DNA of 64,000 nucleotides from Microbacterium sp. CFH 31415 (GCF_022538185.1 NZ_JAKYXC010000006.1:1-64000), one strand, 5' to 3'; counted from the stretch's first letter, positions 1 to 10,914 are shown. Made by a program: numbers and translations. The notes: generated by a model not told the origin, from the sequence alone.

Positions 1-244
1 GGGGGGGCGGGGCCGGGGGCGCCCGTGCCGCAAGATCGGAGATCGTCCCCGACACGCCGGGGCGCGGCATCCCGCCCCCGGCGTGTCGGTCACGAACTCC
101 GATGTTGCGACGGGGCGACGCCACCAGGTCGAGGTCAGGGGATCTGGCCGGCGCAGGGCATCTCGGGACACCGACCTGTACGCGCGAGCTGTCCTGTTCC
201 GGGAGACGTCGAGCCAGCGGCGGGTCGCCGGGCGAGGCATCGGC
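1..244. other. Non-coding window edge with a strong hairpin
   Basis: No convincing gene is seen here. The only structure is a perfect inverted repeat: positions 49-62 (CCGACACGCCGGGG) pair with 76-89 around a 13-nt loop. No U-tract follows. It lies beyond the 3' end of the minus-strand SDR gene (stop at 245), so it may stop transcription from that gene or from a gene outside the window. Open frames across this stretch are composition artefacts of very high GC. Confidence 0.5.
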
Positions 245-1108
245 TCAGCCGAGGGCGACGCCGCCGTCGGAGGTCAGCACCTGCCCGACCACCCACGCGC
301 CCTCCGGGGTGGAGAGCCACGCGATCAGGCGCGCGGGGTCATCCGGGGTGCCGACGCGTCCGAACGGGGTGGTGCGGATCCACTCCTGGATCTCCTCGAG
401 CGGGCGGTCCGTCGTCTCGGGGTCGAGGTAGCCGGTGTTGACCGGGCCGGGATCGATCGTGTTGAGGATGATGCCGAGGTCGAGCAGCTCCGCGGCGACC
501 GTCTTCGTGATGCCCGCGAGCGCGGCCTTGCTGGTCGCGTAGGCGACCTCGCCGCGCATCGGGCCGTGGATCTGTCCCGAGGTCATCCAGAAGACGCGTC
601 CGACGGGCTCGGCGAAGGGCTCGTCGCGTCCGGGACGCTCGCCCGGTCGCGTCTCGGGGGCGTCCGGCCGGTGGAGTCCCGCGAACGCCTGCGTCAGCAG
701 CAGCGACGAACGTGCGTTGGCGGACCAGAACGCGTCGAGTCGCTCGGCCGTCATGTCGAGGATCGAACCGTCGCCGCCGCTCTGCGCGTGGTTGCACACC
801 AGGATGTCGAGCGTGCCGGTGAGCGCGCGCGCCCGTTCGATGAGGGCGGGGATCGCGTCGGCGTCGCGCAGATCGGCCTCTGCATCGCCGAATGAAGCGC
901 CGGGGGTGAGCGCCGCGCGCAGCTCGGCACGGACGGCGTCGAGGTCGTCGCCGCCCCAAGGGAGGGCGGTGTCGTGCGGCCGGAAGTGATGGATGAAGAT
1001 GTTCGCGCCGAGGCCTGCGAGCCGTGACGCGACGGCGAAGCCGATCCCGCGGCGGCGAGAGACGCCGGTGACGAGGGCGGTCTTGCCGCGAAGAGGAAGA
1101 GAGAACAT
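245..1108 (-). CDS. Short-chain dehydrogenase/reductase (SDR) family oxidoreductase
   Basis: A 287-residue NAD(P)-dependent oxidoreductase of the classical SDR fold. The N-terminus carries the cofactor loop TGVSRRRGIG (about residues 14-23), an N-H-A segment follows in the middle, and the catalytic YxxxK is seen as YATSK (Tyr190, Lys194) with an upstream serine in MTSG. The C-terminus ends with the usual SDGG. I chose the ATG at 1108 because the SDR fold begins right there (MFSLPLRGKTALVTG) and a GAAAGG ribosome site lies upstream; the longer frame to 1213 adds only low-complexity residues. It is divergent from recQ and not in an operon. The substrate cannot be told from sequence. Similar proteins are often annotated as 3-oxoacyl-ACP reductase-like, but nothing here supports a role in fatty acid synthesis. 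Confidence 0.85.
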   Translation of the reverse strand: MFSLPLRGKTALVTGVSRRRGIGFAVASRLAGLGANIFIHHFRPHDTALPWGGDDLDAVRAELRAALTPGASFGDAEADLRDADAIPALIERARALTGTLDILVCNHAQSGGDGSILDMTAERLDAFWSANARSSLLLTQAFAGLHRPDAPETRPGERPGRDEPFAEPVGRVFWMTSGQIHGPMRGEVAYATSKAALAGITKTVAAELLDLGIILNTIDPGPVNTGYLDPETTDRPLEEIQEWIRTTPFGRVGTPDDPARLIAWLSTPEGAWVVGQVLTSDGGVALG

Positions 1109-1320
1109 GCGATGCCTTTCGGATGCCTCGACCCGCGCGCCCGGCAGGGCGGCGTGCGATCGAGCCGGCGCGGTGGCGCCGGGGTGACGGGAGCGGAAGC
1201 GGGTCAACGGCATTGCATAGCGCCGAGGATATCGGGTGCCGGGGCTCCTCCCCGGTCAAGCGCGGCGCCGACGTCTCCCCAGCGGGTGGGAGCCCGGGCC
1301 GGGGCGTCGGCGCCCGCGGC

Positions 1321-1326
1321 TACCCT
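1321..1326 (+). promoter_or_regulatory. Probable -10 element, leaderless recQ
   Basis: TACCCT ends 7 nt before the ATG at 1334 and no Shine-Dalgarno sequence is present, which suggests a leaderless transcript. No clear -35 hexamer is visible. Confidence 0.45.
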
Positions 1327-1333
1327 GGATCCG

Positions 1334-3325
<1,992 letters not shown>

Positions 3326-3397
3326 TCCCGGACCTCACCGCGGCGTCACGGGCCGTGAAACGGACTCGGGCTCCGCACCCTCGCACGGTCGCCCGCA

Positions 3398-3403
3398 TAG
3401 GCT
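3398..3403 (+). promoter_or_regulatory. Probable -10 element of fhs
   Basis: TAGGCT lies 36 nt before the fhs ATG, which has its own AAGGGG ribosome site. The same hexamer recurs before several other genes of this window. Confidence 0.4.
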
Positions 3404-3439
3404 GACCTCGCGGACGACGGCGTCCGCCGAAGGGGCAGC

Positions 3440-5110
3440 ATGAACCCGAGCAACATCGACATCGCCCAGGCCGCAGAGATGCTGCCGATCGATCGGATCG
3501 CAGCGGGGCTGGGCATTCCGGCGGACAGCCTCGAGCAGTACGGGCGCTACAAGGCGAAGGTCGCCCTGCCCTGGCTCGCGGGGCTGGCGGATCGCCCCGA
3601 CGGCAAGCTCATCCTGATGACGGCGATGTCTCCCACGCCGGCGGGTGAGGGCAAGACGACGACCACCGTCGGCCTCGGCGACGCGCTCAGCCGGATCGGC
3701 CGACGCGCGATGATCTGCCTGCGCGAGCCCGCGCTCGGACCGGTCTTCGGCATGAAGGGCGGCGCCGCGGGCGGCGGCTACGCCCAGGTCGTTCCGATGG
3801 AAGACATCAACCTGCACTTCACGGGCGACTTCGCGGCGATCGCCTTCGCCACCAACCTGCTCGCCGCGCTCATCGACAACCACGTGCATCGGGGCAACGC
3901 GCTGGGAATCGACGTGCGGCGGATCACCTGGCGCCGGGTCCTCGACGTCAACGACCGCGCCCTGCGCGACATCGTCGTCGGTCTCGGTCCCGACAACGGC
4001 TACCCGCGGGAGTCGGGCTTCGACATCGTCGTGGCGAGCGAGGTGATGGCGATCTTCTGCCTCGCGCACGACCTCGCCGACCTGCGCGAGCGACTCGGTG
4101 ACATCGTCGTCGCCTACACGCGCGATCACCGTCCGGTGCGCGCCCGCGATCTCGACGCCCACGGCGCGATGACGGCGATCCTGCGCGACGCGTTCGCGCC
4201 GAACCTCGTGCAGACCCTCGAGCACACCCCTGCGTTCGTGCACGGCGGGCCGTTCGCGAACATCGCGCACGGCTGCAACTCGCTCGTCGCGACGCGCGCC
4301 GCGCTCAAGCTGGCCGACTACGTCGTCACGGAAGCGGGCTTCGGCTCCGACCTCGGGGCCGAGAAGTTCGTCGACATCCTCTGCCGGTCCTCCGGACTGC
4401 GACCGTCCGCGGCCGTGATCGTGGCGACGGTCCGGGCGACCAAGTACCACGGCGGTGTGGAGGTCGCCGACCTGCCCGCCGAGAACCTCGCCGCGATCGA
4501 GAAGGGCTCGGCGAACCTGCTCCGGCACCTCGGCATCGTGCGCGACATCCTCGGGCTGCCGGCCGTCGTTGCGATCAACCATCGCGCGGAAGACACCGAC
4601 GCCGAGATCGCGGCGCTCGTCGGCATCGTGGAGCGGGAGGGCGCGCGCGCCGTCGTCGCACGCCACTTCGCCGAGGGCAGCGCGGGCGCCGAGGCGCTCG
4701 CGCGCGAGGTCGTGCGGCTGTGCGACGAGCCGTCGGAGCTGCAGTTCGTCTACGCGGACGACGCCTCGCTCTGGACGAAGATGAAGACGATCGCCACCCG
4801 CGTGTACGGGGCGTCGGACATCACGGCCACCACCGCCGTCCGCGCGCGCATCCGGAGTCTGCAGGAGGAGGGGTACGGCGGCTACTCGATCTGCGTCGCG
4901 AAGACCCAGTACTCGTCCTCGACCGACTCCAAGCTGCGCGGCGCCCCCACCGGGCACGTGGTCGAGATCCGCGAGGTGCGGCTGGCTGCCGGCGCCCGGT
5001 TCGTCGTGATGGTCTGCGGCGCGGTCATGACCATGCCCGGGCTCCCGGTCGTGCCGGCCGCCGCATCGATCGACGTCGACGAGGACGGCAGGATCGTCGG
5101 CCTCTTCTGA
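3440..5110 (+). CDS. fhs: Formate--tetrahydrofolate ligase
   Basis: A 556-residue enzyme that makes 10-formyl-tetrahydrofolate from formate, ATP and THF and so feeds one-carbon units to purine synthesis. The start [17 protein letters not shown] is typical of the family. The ATP loop [11 protein letters not shown] is near residues 66-76, followed by [19 protein letters not shown] and the DINLHFTGD stretch, all hallmark Fhs blocks. Length is normal for the family (about 555-560). The ribosome site AAGGGG precedes the ATG at 3440 by a suitable distance. It appears monocistronic: recQ ends 114 nt upstream and the next gene is convergent. Nothing is broken or unusual. Confidence 0.97.
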   Translation: MNPSNIDIAQAAEMLPIDRIAAGLGIPADSLEQYGRYKAKVALPWLAGLADRPDGKLILMTAMSPTPAGEGKTTTTVGLGDALSRIGRRAMICLREPALGPVFGMKGGAAGGGYAQVVPMEDINLHFTGDFAAIAFATNLLAALIDNHVHRGNALGIDVRRITWRRVLDVNDRALRDIVVGLGPDNGYPRESGFDIVVASEVMAIFCLAHDLADLRERLGDIVVAYTRDHRPVRARDLDAHGAMTAILRDAFAPNLVQTLEHTPAFVHGGPFANIAHGCNSLVATRAALKLADYVVTEAGFGSDLGAEKFVDILCRSSGLRPSAAVIVATVRATKYHGGVEVADLPAENLAAIEKGSANLLRHLGIVRDILGLPAVVAINHRAEDTDAEIAALVGIVEREGARAVVARHFAEGSAGAEALAREVVRLCDEPSELQFVYADDASLWTKMKTIATRVYGASDITATTAVRARIRSLQEEGYGGYSICVAKTQYSSSTDSKLRGAPTGHVVEIREVRLAAGARFVVMVCGAVMTMPGLPVVPAAASIDVDEDGRIVGLF

Positions 5111-5131
5111 CCCGCGGGCCGTCGCTGGCGA

Positions 5132-5611
5132 CTACAGCCCGTCGACCGACCGCGCGCCCAGCGTCCGCGACAGGTAGAAGGCACGTTCGCCGGTTTCGGG
5201 CTGCACCAGTTCGAAGTCGTGACGGCCGTAGAAGCGGAGCGCATCCACGTCGCCCTCGTCGACGTTCACCTCGAGCAGCTCGACGCCGCGCGCGGCGCAC
5301 TCGCCCGCCACGAGGGCGATCATCTCGCTGCCGATTCCCCGCCCTCGCAGGGCGGCCGCGACATAGAGCTCGTCGAGGAGTGCGACGGGGCCGTCGAACC
5401 AGACGTTCGTGCGGAGCGTGACCAGCGCGACCCCGTCGGGACCATTGCCGCCGAGGACGGCGAAAGTCGCCGTCCCCGCGAGCAGCGTGCGCAGTCGCGG
5501 CGCGAGCGTTGCCGGTCCGGGACTCTCGGTGTCGAACTCGGTGTTGAAGTCATGCAGCAGCCGGGCGACGGTCTCGGCGTCGTCGACGGTCGCGAGTCGG
5601 GCGTCGGTCAT
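5132..5611 (-). CDS. GNAT family N-acetyltransferase
   Basis: A 159-residue acetyltransferase of the GNAT fold that transfers acetyl from acetyl-CoA to an unknown amine. The acetyl-CoA pyrophosphate loop is seen as RGRGIGSEM near the middle, after the strand LLDELYVAAALRG. The C-terminal strand ends in ARGVELLEVNVDE and a FYGRHDFELV block, typical of this superfamily. I chose the ATG at 5611 (MTDARLATVDD) because the fold begins there and a TACCGT -10 box lies 6 nt upstream; the longer frame to 5845 overlaps the neighbouring gene. It is convergent with fhs (21-nt gap) and lies just after the GNAT-GH16 fusion gene on the same strand. The substrate is unknown. Confidence 0.82.
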   Translation of the reverse strand: MTDARLATVDDAETVARLLHDFNTEFDTESPGPATLAPRLRTLLAGTATFAVLGGNGPDGVALVTLRTNVWFDGPVALLDELYVAAALRGRGIGSEMIALVAGECAARGVELLEVNVDEGDVDALRFYGRHDFELVQPETGERAFYLSRTLGARSVDGL

Positions 5612-5617
5612 TCCGCC

Positions 5618-5623
5618 ACGGTA
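5618..5623 (-). promoter_or_regulatory. Probable -10 element of a leaderless GNAT gene
   Basis: On the minus strand TACCGT is followed by 6 nt and then the ATG at 5611, with no ribosome site between. This fits leaderless expression. Confidence 0.4.
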
Positions 5624-5655
5624 CGGCGGGCGGAGCGTGAGGGCCAGGGTGCGCG

Positions 5656-6930
5656 TCAGGCAGGTGCGAACGACCGCACCCGCTCGACCCGCAGCACGTG
5701 GGGCAGCGCGGCGGTGTCGCGCGTGCCGTCGGCGCGCGGGAACTCGTAGACGTCGAGCATGAACTGCAGCGGGTAGTCGATCGACTGCGCGACGGTCTTC
5801 ACCCAGGCGCCGTCGATGAAGAACCGCACACGCTCCGGGGTCCATTCGACGGCGTAGTCGTGCATCGCCGTGAGGTCGCCGTGGACGCGCACCTTCTCGA
5901 AGTCCTCGCGCAGCCGGCCGTCGTTCTGCGGCTTCACGCCGACGCCCACCCAGCCGCCGTCATCGTCGAGCTCGCCGCCGAAGATCTCGGCGATGCAGAG
6001 CTCTCCGCAGTCCTCGGGCTGTTCCTCGAACCCGATCGGCCAGAACGCCACCATCACGTCGGGGTGGCGGATCGCGGCGAGGCGCACCTCGATCACCCCG
6101 TGGCGCACGAGCCAGCCCCGGTGCTCGGGCTGCTCCTCGGTCACGATGAGCCCGGTCCGGAACCTGTGCTGCCCCGTGCCGCTGCCCACCGGCCCCGAGA
6201 ACTGGCCGGTCTGCACGTGCGACACGCGCAGGTCGCCGTCGAGCGGGGGCGCCCACGGGACGGTGTCTTCGTCGATCCTCAGCTCGAGGCCGCCCCGTGC
6301 GATCGACCAGCGCGCGGCCGAGGCATTCCGAGACGACCACTGCGGCGTGTAGAAGGGCCACCATCGCCCGGTGTCGAGAGCGAGTCCGTCGAACCTCTCC
6401 TCGACGTCGGGCGCACGCCCGGCGAGATCGAGGGGAGACACGTCGAGCACCCACGTGTTGTACGTCAGCTCGCCGCCGCGCCACGGGATGGTGCCCGATC
6501 CGCGGGGCTCGAAGCCGGCACCGCGGCACAGCGCGTTCGAGGCGAGGTTGTCGGCGCCCGGGTAGGCGACCAGCAGTGTGCGCCTGCCGTCGGCGGCGAC
6601 CAGGCGGGTGACCTGCCGCAGCGCCTCGCGTGCCACGCCGCGACCCTGCCACCGGGGCTCGACCGACCAGCCCGTCTCGAAGGCGGGCACCCCTTCGTGG
6701 TCGGTCTGCCAGTACCCGATGGCGCCCGCCGGGATGCCGTCGACGTCGATCCGCATCATGCGGGCCGCACCGGCGGCGTTGAGGCGCAGGTAGCGGGCGT
6801 GTCGCTCGCGCACCTGCTCGTCGGTCTCGGGCCCGCCGAGGTGCGCGGTCATCTCGGGCGTGTTCGCCCTCTCGAGCACGGCGAGGTCGCCCTCGCGCCA
6901 CGGGCGCAGTTCGATGGTCATCACGCCCAT
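5656..6930 (-). CDS. Fusion of a GNAT acetyltransferase and a GH16-like (laminarinase-type) domain
   Basis: A 424-residue two-domain protein. Residues 1 to about 165 are a GNAT domain: ELRPWREGDL, the loop WQGRGVAREA, and the CRGAGFEPRGSG end motif of RimJ-like enzymes. Residues about 170-424 look like a glycoside hydrolase family 16 jelly-roll. The region begins with a segment of the form ERFDGLALDTGRWWPFY, contains strands such as HGVIEVRLAAI, and ends with HDYAVEWTPERVRFFIDG followed by PLQFMLDVYEF, all typical of GH16. In the active-site strand the usual E-x-D-x-x-E appears as ELCIAE (Glu310 to Glu315), so the central Asp is a Cys. There is no signal peptide, so the protein is probably cytoplasmic. 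Starts at 6930 and 6921 are both possible. The GNAT half is clearly related to the separate GNAT gene at 7051-7527, which suggests duplication followed by fusion. Function unknown. Confidence 0.8.
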   Translation of the reverse strand: MGVMTIELRPWREGDLAVLERANTPEMTAHLGGPETDEQVRERHARYLRLNAAGAARMMRIDVDGIPAGAIGYWQTDHEGVPAFETGWSVEPRWQGRGVAREALRQVTRLVAADGRRTLLVAYPGADNLASNALCRGAGFEPRGSGTIPWRGGELTYNTWVLDVSPLDLAGRAPDVEERFDGLALDTGRWWPFYTPQWSSRNASAARWSIARGGLELRIDEDTVPWAPPLDGDLRVSHVQTGQFSGPVGSGTGQHRFRTGLIVTEEQPEHRGWLVRHGVIEVRLAAIRHPDVMVAFWPIGFEEQPEDCGELCIAEIFGGELDDDGGWVGVGVKPQNDGRLREDFEKVRVHGDLTAMHDYAVEWTPERVRFFIDGAWVKTVAQSIDYPLQFMLDVYEFPRADGTRDTAALPHVLRVERVRSFAPA

Positions 6931-7050
6931 TCTGCGGCCCGCCTCCGACGCCCTCCCCCGCCGAATCGCCCGGATGCCCGCCGAGTTGCCGATGGAGGCG
7001 CCCTTCCGTCTCGTGAACCCGCCGTCACTGGCAACTCGGCGCCGCCAGGA

Positions 7051-7527
7051 CTACGGGCGGATGACCCAGACCGCGACCTCGACCGGAGCACCGCCGTCCT
7101 CGCCCGGGAACACACCCGTGCCCTCGAGCTCGAATCCGACCCGACGGCAGAGAGCGTGGGATGCCTTGTTCCCGACGTGCGCGTAGCCGACGATCGGACG
7201 CCCGTCCCCGGAAGCGACGGCCCGGCGCACCACCTCCGCGAGCACGGCGGATGCGACGCCCCGCCCCTGCCACGCCGGCTCGATGACGCAGCCCACCTCG
7301 TAGGCCGGCGCGCCCTCGTGCTCCTGCTCCCACCATCCCGCGTAGCCGAGGGTGACGCCGTCACCCTCGACGCGGAACATCGACTCCCCGTCGAGGTACT
7401 CCACGTGCCGCTGGGCGAGCGCCGCCTCCGACTCGGGCCCGCCGAGGAAGCGCGTGAGCTCGGCGGTGTTCGCCCGGCGCAGCACCTCGAGGTCGTCTGC
7501 GCGCCATGGCGCGAGCGTGATCTGCAT
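7051..7527 (-). CDS. GNAT family N-acetyltransferase (RimJ/RimL-like)
   Basis: A 158-residue acetyltransferase. It opens with MQITLAPWRADDLEVLRRANTAE and has the acetyl-CoA loop PAWQGRGVASAV and the terminal CRRVGFELEGTG block, the RimJ-type arrangement. It aligns along its whole length with the N-terminal domain of the neighbouring GNAT-GH16 fusion (shared patterns PWR..DL.VL.RANT and HEG.PA.E.G), so the two are paralogues in tandem. The ATG at 7527 is chosen because GGAGGT sits just upstream; the longer frame to 7629 adds unrelated residues. It is divergent from the acyl-CoA oxidase gene. The acceptor (protein N-terminus, antibiotic or small amine) is not evident. Confidence 0.85.
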   Translation of the reverse strand: MQITLAPWRADDLEVLRRANTAELTRFLGGPESEAALAQRHVEYLDGESMFRVEGDGVTLGYAGWWEQEHEGAPAYEVGCVIEPAWQGRGVASAVLAEVVRRAVASGDGRPIVGYAHVGNKASHALCRRVGFELEGTGVFPGEDGGAPVEVAVWVIRP

Positions 7528-7660
7528 GCCCACCTCCCCCGTCCGCGCGGCGTCCGCGCCGAGTCCGCGCGAGTCTGCGCCCATCCTGCCGCGCTGTGGG
7601 CTGGGCACAACGGGACCGCGCCTCGCCACGCGCCCCCGTTGTGGTACTCATCCAAGCCGT

Positions 7661-7689
7661 TTGGGTGCGCGTTGTGGGAGTCCTACCGT
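7661..7689 (+). promoter_or_regulatory. Sigma-70-type promoter of the acyl-CoA oxidase gene
   Basis: TTGGGT (7661-7666) and TACCGT (7684-7689) are spaced by exactly 17 nt, with the expected start of transcription near 7696 and the gene's ATG at 7733. It lies in the 205-nt divergent gap. Confidence 0.5.
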
Positions 7690-7732
7690 CGATGGTGACT
7701 TCCCCGTCCTCCGACACCGAGAGGTGACGCAT

Positions 7733-9838
7733 ATGGCCGACGCCGCCGTCCGCTCCCGCAAACCCGCCACCAACAAGCGCACGCCCGCCGGAGGTGCCCC
7801 CACCGCGCCGCACAGCGCGGCCGAGGCATCCGATCCCCGCATCGACATCGCCGCGGTCACCGACCTGCTCCTCGGCACGTGGGCCGAGACGCGTCGTGAA
7901 GCGCGCGAGATGATCAAGGACTCCGCCTTCTGGAAGATCGAGGGTCAGCCGATGGCTGAGCACCGCGAGCGCACCCTGACGCAGCTGCAGGCACTGGTCG
8001 AGCACGGCGGATCCCGCCGCGCCTTCCCGGCGGAGTACGGCGGGCTGGGCGACAACGGGGCCAACATCGCCGGGTTCATGGAGCTCGTCCTCGCCGACCC
8101 CAGCCTTCAGATCAAGTCGGGCGTGCAGTGGGGGCTCTTCGGCTCGGCCGTGTACCAGCTCGGCACCCAGAAGCACCACGACAAGTGGCTGCGCGACATC
8201 ATCGACCTGTCGCTTCCGGGCGCCTTCGCGATGACCGAGACAGGACACGGATCGGATGTCGCCGCCATCGGCACCACGGCGACGTACGACCCCGAGACCG
8301 AGGAGTTCGTGATCCATACGCCGTTCCGCGGTGCGTGGAAGGACTACCTCGGCAACGCCGCGCTGCACGGCAAGGCCGCGACGGTCTTCGCCCAGCTCAT
8401 CACGGGCGGCGTCAACTACGGCGTGCACTGCTTCTTCGTGCCGCTGCGCGACGACGCGGGAGACTTCCTGCCCGGAGTCGGCGGCGAGGACGACGGCGTC
8501 AAGGGCGGTCTCAACGGCATCGACAACGGCCGCCTCCACTTCGACCGGGTGCGCGTCCCGCGCGAGAACCTGCTGAACCGGTACGGCGACGTGGCGGCCG
8601 ACGGCACCTACAGCTCCGATATCCCCTCGCCCGGCCGCCGCTTCTTCACGATGCTCGGCGCCCTCGTGCAGGGTCGCGTGTCGCTGGACGGCGCGGCCAC
8701 GACCGGCTCTGCGCTGGCGCTGCACATCGCTCTCACGTACGCGAACCAGCGTCGCCAGTTCGACTCGGGCGCCGGCAGCAGCGAGGTCGTGCTGCTCGAC
8801 TACGGCAAGCACCAGCGGCGCCTCCTGCCGCTGCTCGCCCAGAACTACGCGCAGTTCTTCGCCAACGACGAGCTGCTGCGCAAATTCGACGCGGTCTTCA
8901 GCGGACGCGAGGACACCCCTGACAACCGCGAGGACCTCGAGACCCTCGCCGCCGCGCTCAAGCCCCTCTCGACCTGGAACGCGCTCAGCACGATCCAGGA
9001 AGCGCGAGAGGCGTGCGGCGGCGCGGGCTTCCTCGCCGAGAACCGCATGGTCGGGCTGCACCAGGACCTCGACGTGTACGTCACGTTCGAGGGCGACAAC
9101 AACGTGCTGCTCCAGCTCGTCGGCAAGCGTCTCCTCTCCGACTACGCGAAGCAGTTCAAGGGAGCGGATGCCGCGACCCTCGCGCGCTTCGCGGTCGGCC
9201 AGACCGCCGGCCGGGTGTTCCACGGCGCCGGCCTGCGCCAGCTCGGGCAGTCGGTCGCCGACCTGGGCTCGACGGCGCGCTCGGTGGAGTTCGGACTGCG
9301 CGAGGACCAGCAGCACGACCTGCTCGCCGGCCGTGTGCAGCAGATGGTGGCCGACATCGCCGGTGCGCTGCGCCCGGCGGCGAAGCTCTCGCCGGCCGAG
9401 GCGGCGGCGATCTTCAACCGCCACCAGGCCGAGCTGATCGAGGCGGCGCGTGCCCACGGCGAGCTGCTGCAGTGGGAGGCCTTCACCGACGGGGTGCACA
9501 AGGTCGAGGACGCCGGCACCCGCCAGGTGCTCACGTGGCTGCGCGACCTGTTCGCGCTGCACCTGATCGAGAAGCACCTGGCGTGGTACCTGATCAACGG
9601 GCGCCTGTCGGCCCAGCGGGCGGCCTCGGTGTCGCGATACATCGACCGGCTCGCCGCGCGCCTGCGCCCGCACGCTCAGGACCTCGTCGACGCCTACGGC
9701 TTCGCGCCGGAGCACGTGCGCGCTCCGATCGCGTCGGGTGCGGAGCTCGAGCGGCAGACCGAGGCGCGCGAGTACTACGCCGCGCTCGCCGCGTCGGGCG
9801 AGGCGCCCGTGTCGGAGAAGTCGCTGAAGACGAAGTGA
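7733..9838 (+). CDS. Acyl-CoA oxidase/dehydrogenase family protein
   Basis: A 701-residue flavoenzyme of the acyl-CoA oxidase type, expected to form the trans-2-enoyl-CoA from acyl-CoA. The FAD/substrate block AMTETGHGSDVAAIGTTATYDP is the acyl-CoA oxidase signature, followed by GNAALHGKAATVFAQL. The C-terminal active-site region reads TFEGDNNVLLQLVGKRLL, whose Glu is the expected catalytic base. Length fits oxidases (650-700) better than the 380-residue dehydrogenases. The start at 7733 has a GAGAGGTGA ribosome site; about 40 N-terminal residues are basic and disordered, with no targeting signal. The gene is alone behind its own promoter. Whether O2 or an electron-transfer flavoprotein is the acceptor cannot be read from sequence. 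Confidence 0.88.
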   Translation: MADAAVRSRKPATNKRTPAGGAPTAPHSAAEASDPRIDIAAVTDLLLGTWAETRREAREMIKDSAFWKIEGQPMAEHRERTLTQLQALVEHGGSRRAFPAEYGGLGDNGANIAGFMELVLADPSLQIKSGVQWGLFGSAVYQLGTQKHHDKWLRDIIDLSLPGAFAMTETGHGSDVAAIGTTATYDPETEEFVIHTPFRGAWKDYLGNAALHGKAATVFAQLITGGVNYGVHCFFVPLRDDAGDFLPGVGGEDDGVKGGLNGIDNGRLHFDRVRVPRENLLNRYGDVAADGTYSSDIPSPGRRFFTMLGALVQGRVSLDGAATTGSALALHIALTYANQRRQFDSGAGSSEVVLLDYGKHQRRLLPLLAQNYAQFFANDELLRKFDAVFSGREDTPDNREDLETLAAALKPLSTWNALSTIQEAREACGGAGFLAENRMVGLHQDLDVYVTFEGDNNVLLQLVGKRLLSDYAKQFKGADAATLARFAVGQTAGRVFHGAGLRQLGQSVADLGSTARSVEFGLREDQQHDLLAGRVQQMVADIAGALRPAAKLSPAEAAAIFNRHQAELIEAARAHGELLQWEAFTDGVHKVEDAGTRQVLTWLRDLFALHLIEKHLAWYLINGRLSAQRAASVSRYIDRLAARLRPHAQDLVDAYGFAPEHVRAPIASGAELERQTEAREYYAALAASGEAPVSEKSLKTK

Positions 9839-9932
9839 CGCGGGATGCCGGTGCGGAGCGACCCGCGCCGCGTCCGCCCGCCTCGGTGGCTGCGCCGGGC
9901 CTGCCCGCCTCGGCGACGTCGGCGAGCCCACC

Positions 9933-9938
9933 TAGGCT
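9933..9938 (+). promoter_or_regulatory. Probable -10 element of leaderless tag
   Basis: TAGGCT is followed by 6 nt and then the GTG start at 9945; no ribosome site is present. Confidence 0.45.
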
Positions 9939-9944
9939 GAGCGC

Positions 9945-10517
9945 GTGAGCACCGACACCCGCACCGGTCCCGACGGCATCGACCGCTGCGGGTGGGTCGG
10001 CGACGACCCCGAGTACCGCCGATATCACGACGAGGAGTGGGGCGTCCCGCTGCACGGCGACCGTGCGCTCTTCGAGAAGATGAGCCTCGAGGGCTTCCAG
10101 GCCGGGCTGTCGTGGATCACGATCCTGCGCAAGCGTCCTCGGTTCCGCGAGGTGTTCGCCGGGTTCGCGCCCGCCGCGGTGGCCCAGTTCGACGACGAGG
10201 ACGTCGAGCGGCTGATGGCCGACGCCGGCATCATCCGCAACCGGGCGAAGATCCTCGCGACGATCTCGAACGCCCGCCTCGTCACCGAGCTGGACGAGGG
10301 TGAGCTCGACGCCTTCATGTGGTCGTTCGCGCCGCCGTCGCGCCCCCGGCCCGCGAGCTTCGCCGAGGTGCCCGCCACGACGTCCGACTCCGACGCCCTC
10401 AGCAAGGCGCTGCGCACGCGCGGCTTCCGCTTCGTCGGCTCGACGACGATGTACGCGCTCATGCAGTCGGCCGGCATGGTCGACGATCACGTCGTCGGGT
10501 GCTGGCGCGCCGCGTGA
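9945..10517 (+). CDS. tag: DNA-3-methyladenine glycosylase I
   Basis: A 190-residue base-excision repair enzyme that removes 3-methyladenine from alkylated DNA. Family marks are clear: the N-terminal RCGW, then YHDEEWGVPLHGDRALFE, the helix-hairpin-helix region LEGFQAGLSWITILRKR, and the C-terminal zinc-binding end DDHVVGCW. Length is normal for Tag. The start is GTG, supported by the leaderless -10 box 6 nt before it and by the family's usual short N-terminus. It is preceded by a 106-nt gap and followed by the regulatory region of the WXG100-like unit, so it is probably transcribed alone. Confidence 0.94.
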   Translation: MSTDTRTGPDGIDRCGWVGDDPEYRRYHDEEWGVPLHGDRALFEKMSLEGFQAGLSWITILRKRPRFREVFAGFAPAAVAQFDDEDVERLMADAGIIRNRAKILATISNARLVTELDEGELDAFMWSFAPPSRPRPASFAEVPATTSDSDALSKALRTRGFRFVGSTTMYALMQSAGMVDDHVVGCWRAA

Positions 10518-10544
10518 CGCGCGCGGCCCCGCCCGCGGCCCGCG

Positions 10545-10562
10545 GTGGGGGATTGTCCCCAT
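10545..10562 (+). promoter_or_regulatory. Shared 18-bp upstream element, copy 1
   Basis: GTGGGGGATTGTCCCCAT. It contains the inverted repeat GGGGA-TTG-TCCCC and lies about 60 nt before the ATG of the WXG100-like gene. The same 18 bases with one change recur at 18392-18409 ahead of the Ig/Fn3-kinase cluster. A TAGGCT (-10-like) lies at 10585-10590. A role as operator is inferred. Confidence 0.45.
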
Positions 10563-10620
10563 CGTCTCCGCCCGGCGCAGACCATAGGCTCGACCTCGTC
10601 GCGCCGAGACGGGGGAGCCG

Positions 10621-10914
10621 ATGACAGACGTCGAGCTGGATCTGACAGCGCTGCGCCTCGCGCGCGGCCGCGTCGCCGCCGCGCTCGAGACGTTTCGCAG
10701 CGCCGACCGCGTGGGCGACGACCTGGCCGAGCTGACCGGCGAGCACCGTCTGGCCGGCAAGGTCCGCGACTTCGCGGGCAACTGGGACTACAACCGCGGA
10801 AAGCTCGAGGAGCAGCTGGTGACCCTGCGCGACTGGCTCGAGGCGATCGACGACACGATGACCGAGCTCGACCAGTCGATGGGCGATTCCGTCGATCAGG
10901 GGACGACGCCGTGA
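10621..10914 (+). CDS. Small helical WXG100-like protein
   Basis: A 97-residue, all-helical, cysteine-free protein with no signal peptide. A central turn GNWDYNRGKL carries a tryptophan between two predicted amphipathic helices (roughly residues 8-45 and 60-90). Size and the central W fit the WXG100/ESAT-6 class of type VII secretion substrates or partners, though the exact W-x-G is not present (W-D-Y here). The ATG has a GGGGGAGCCG ribosome site. Its stop overlaps the next start by GTGA, so it is translationally coupled to the lipase protein. That position, in front of a large helical effector-like protein, matches known WXG100-effector pairs. I do not recognise the exact family. No secretion ATPase is present in the window, so the link to type VII secretion is inferred. 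Confidence 0.75.
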   Translation: MTDVELDLTALRLARGRVAAALETFRSADRVGDDLAELTGEHRLAGKVRDFAGNWDYNRGKLEEQLVTLRDWLEAIDDTMTELDQSMGDSVDQGTTP

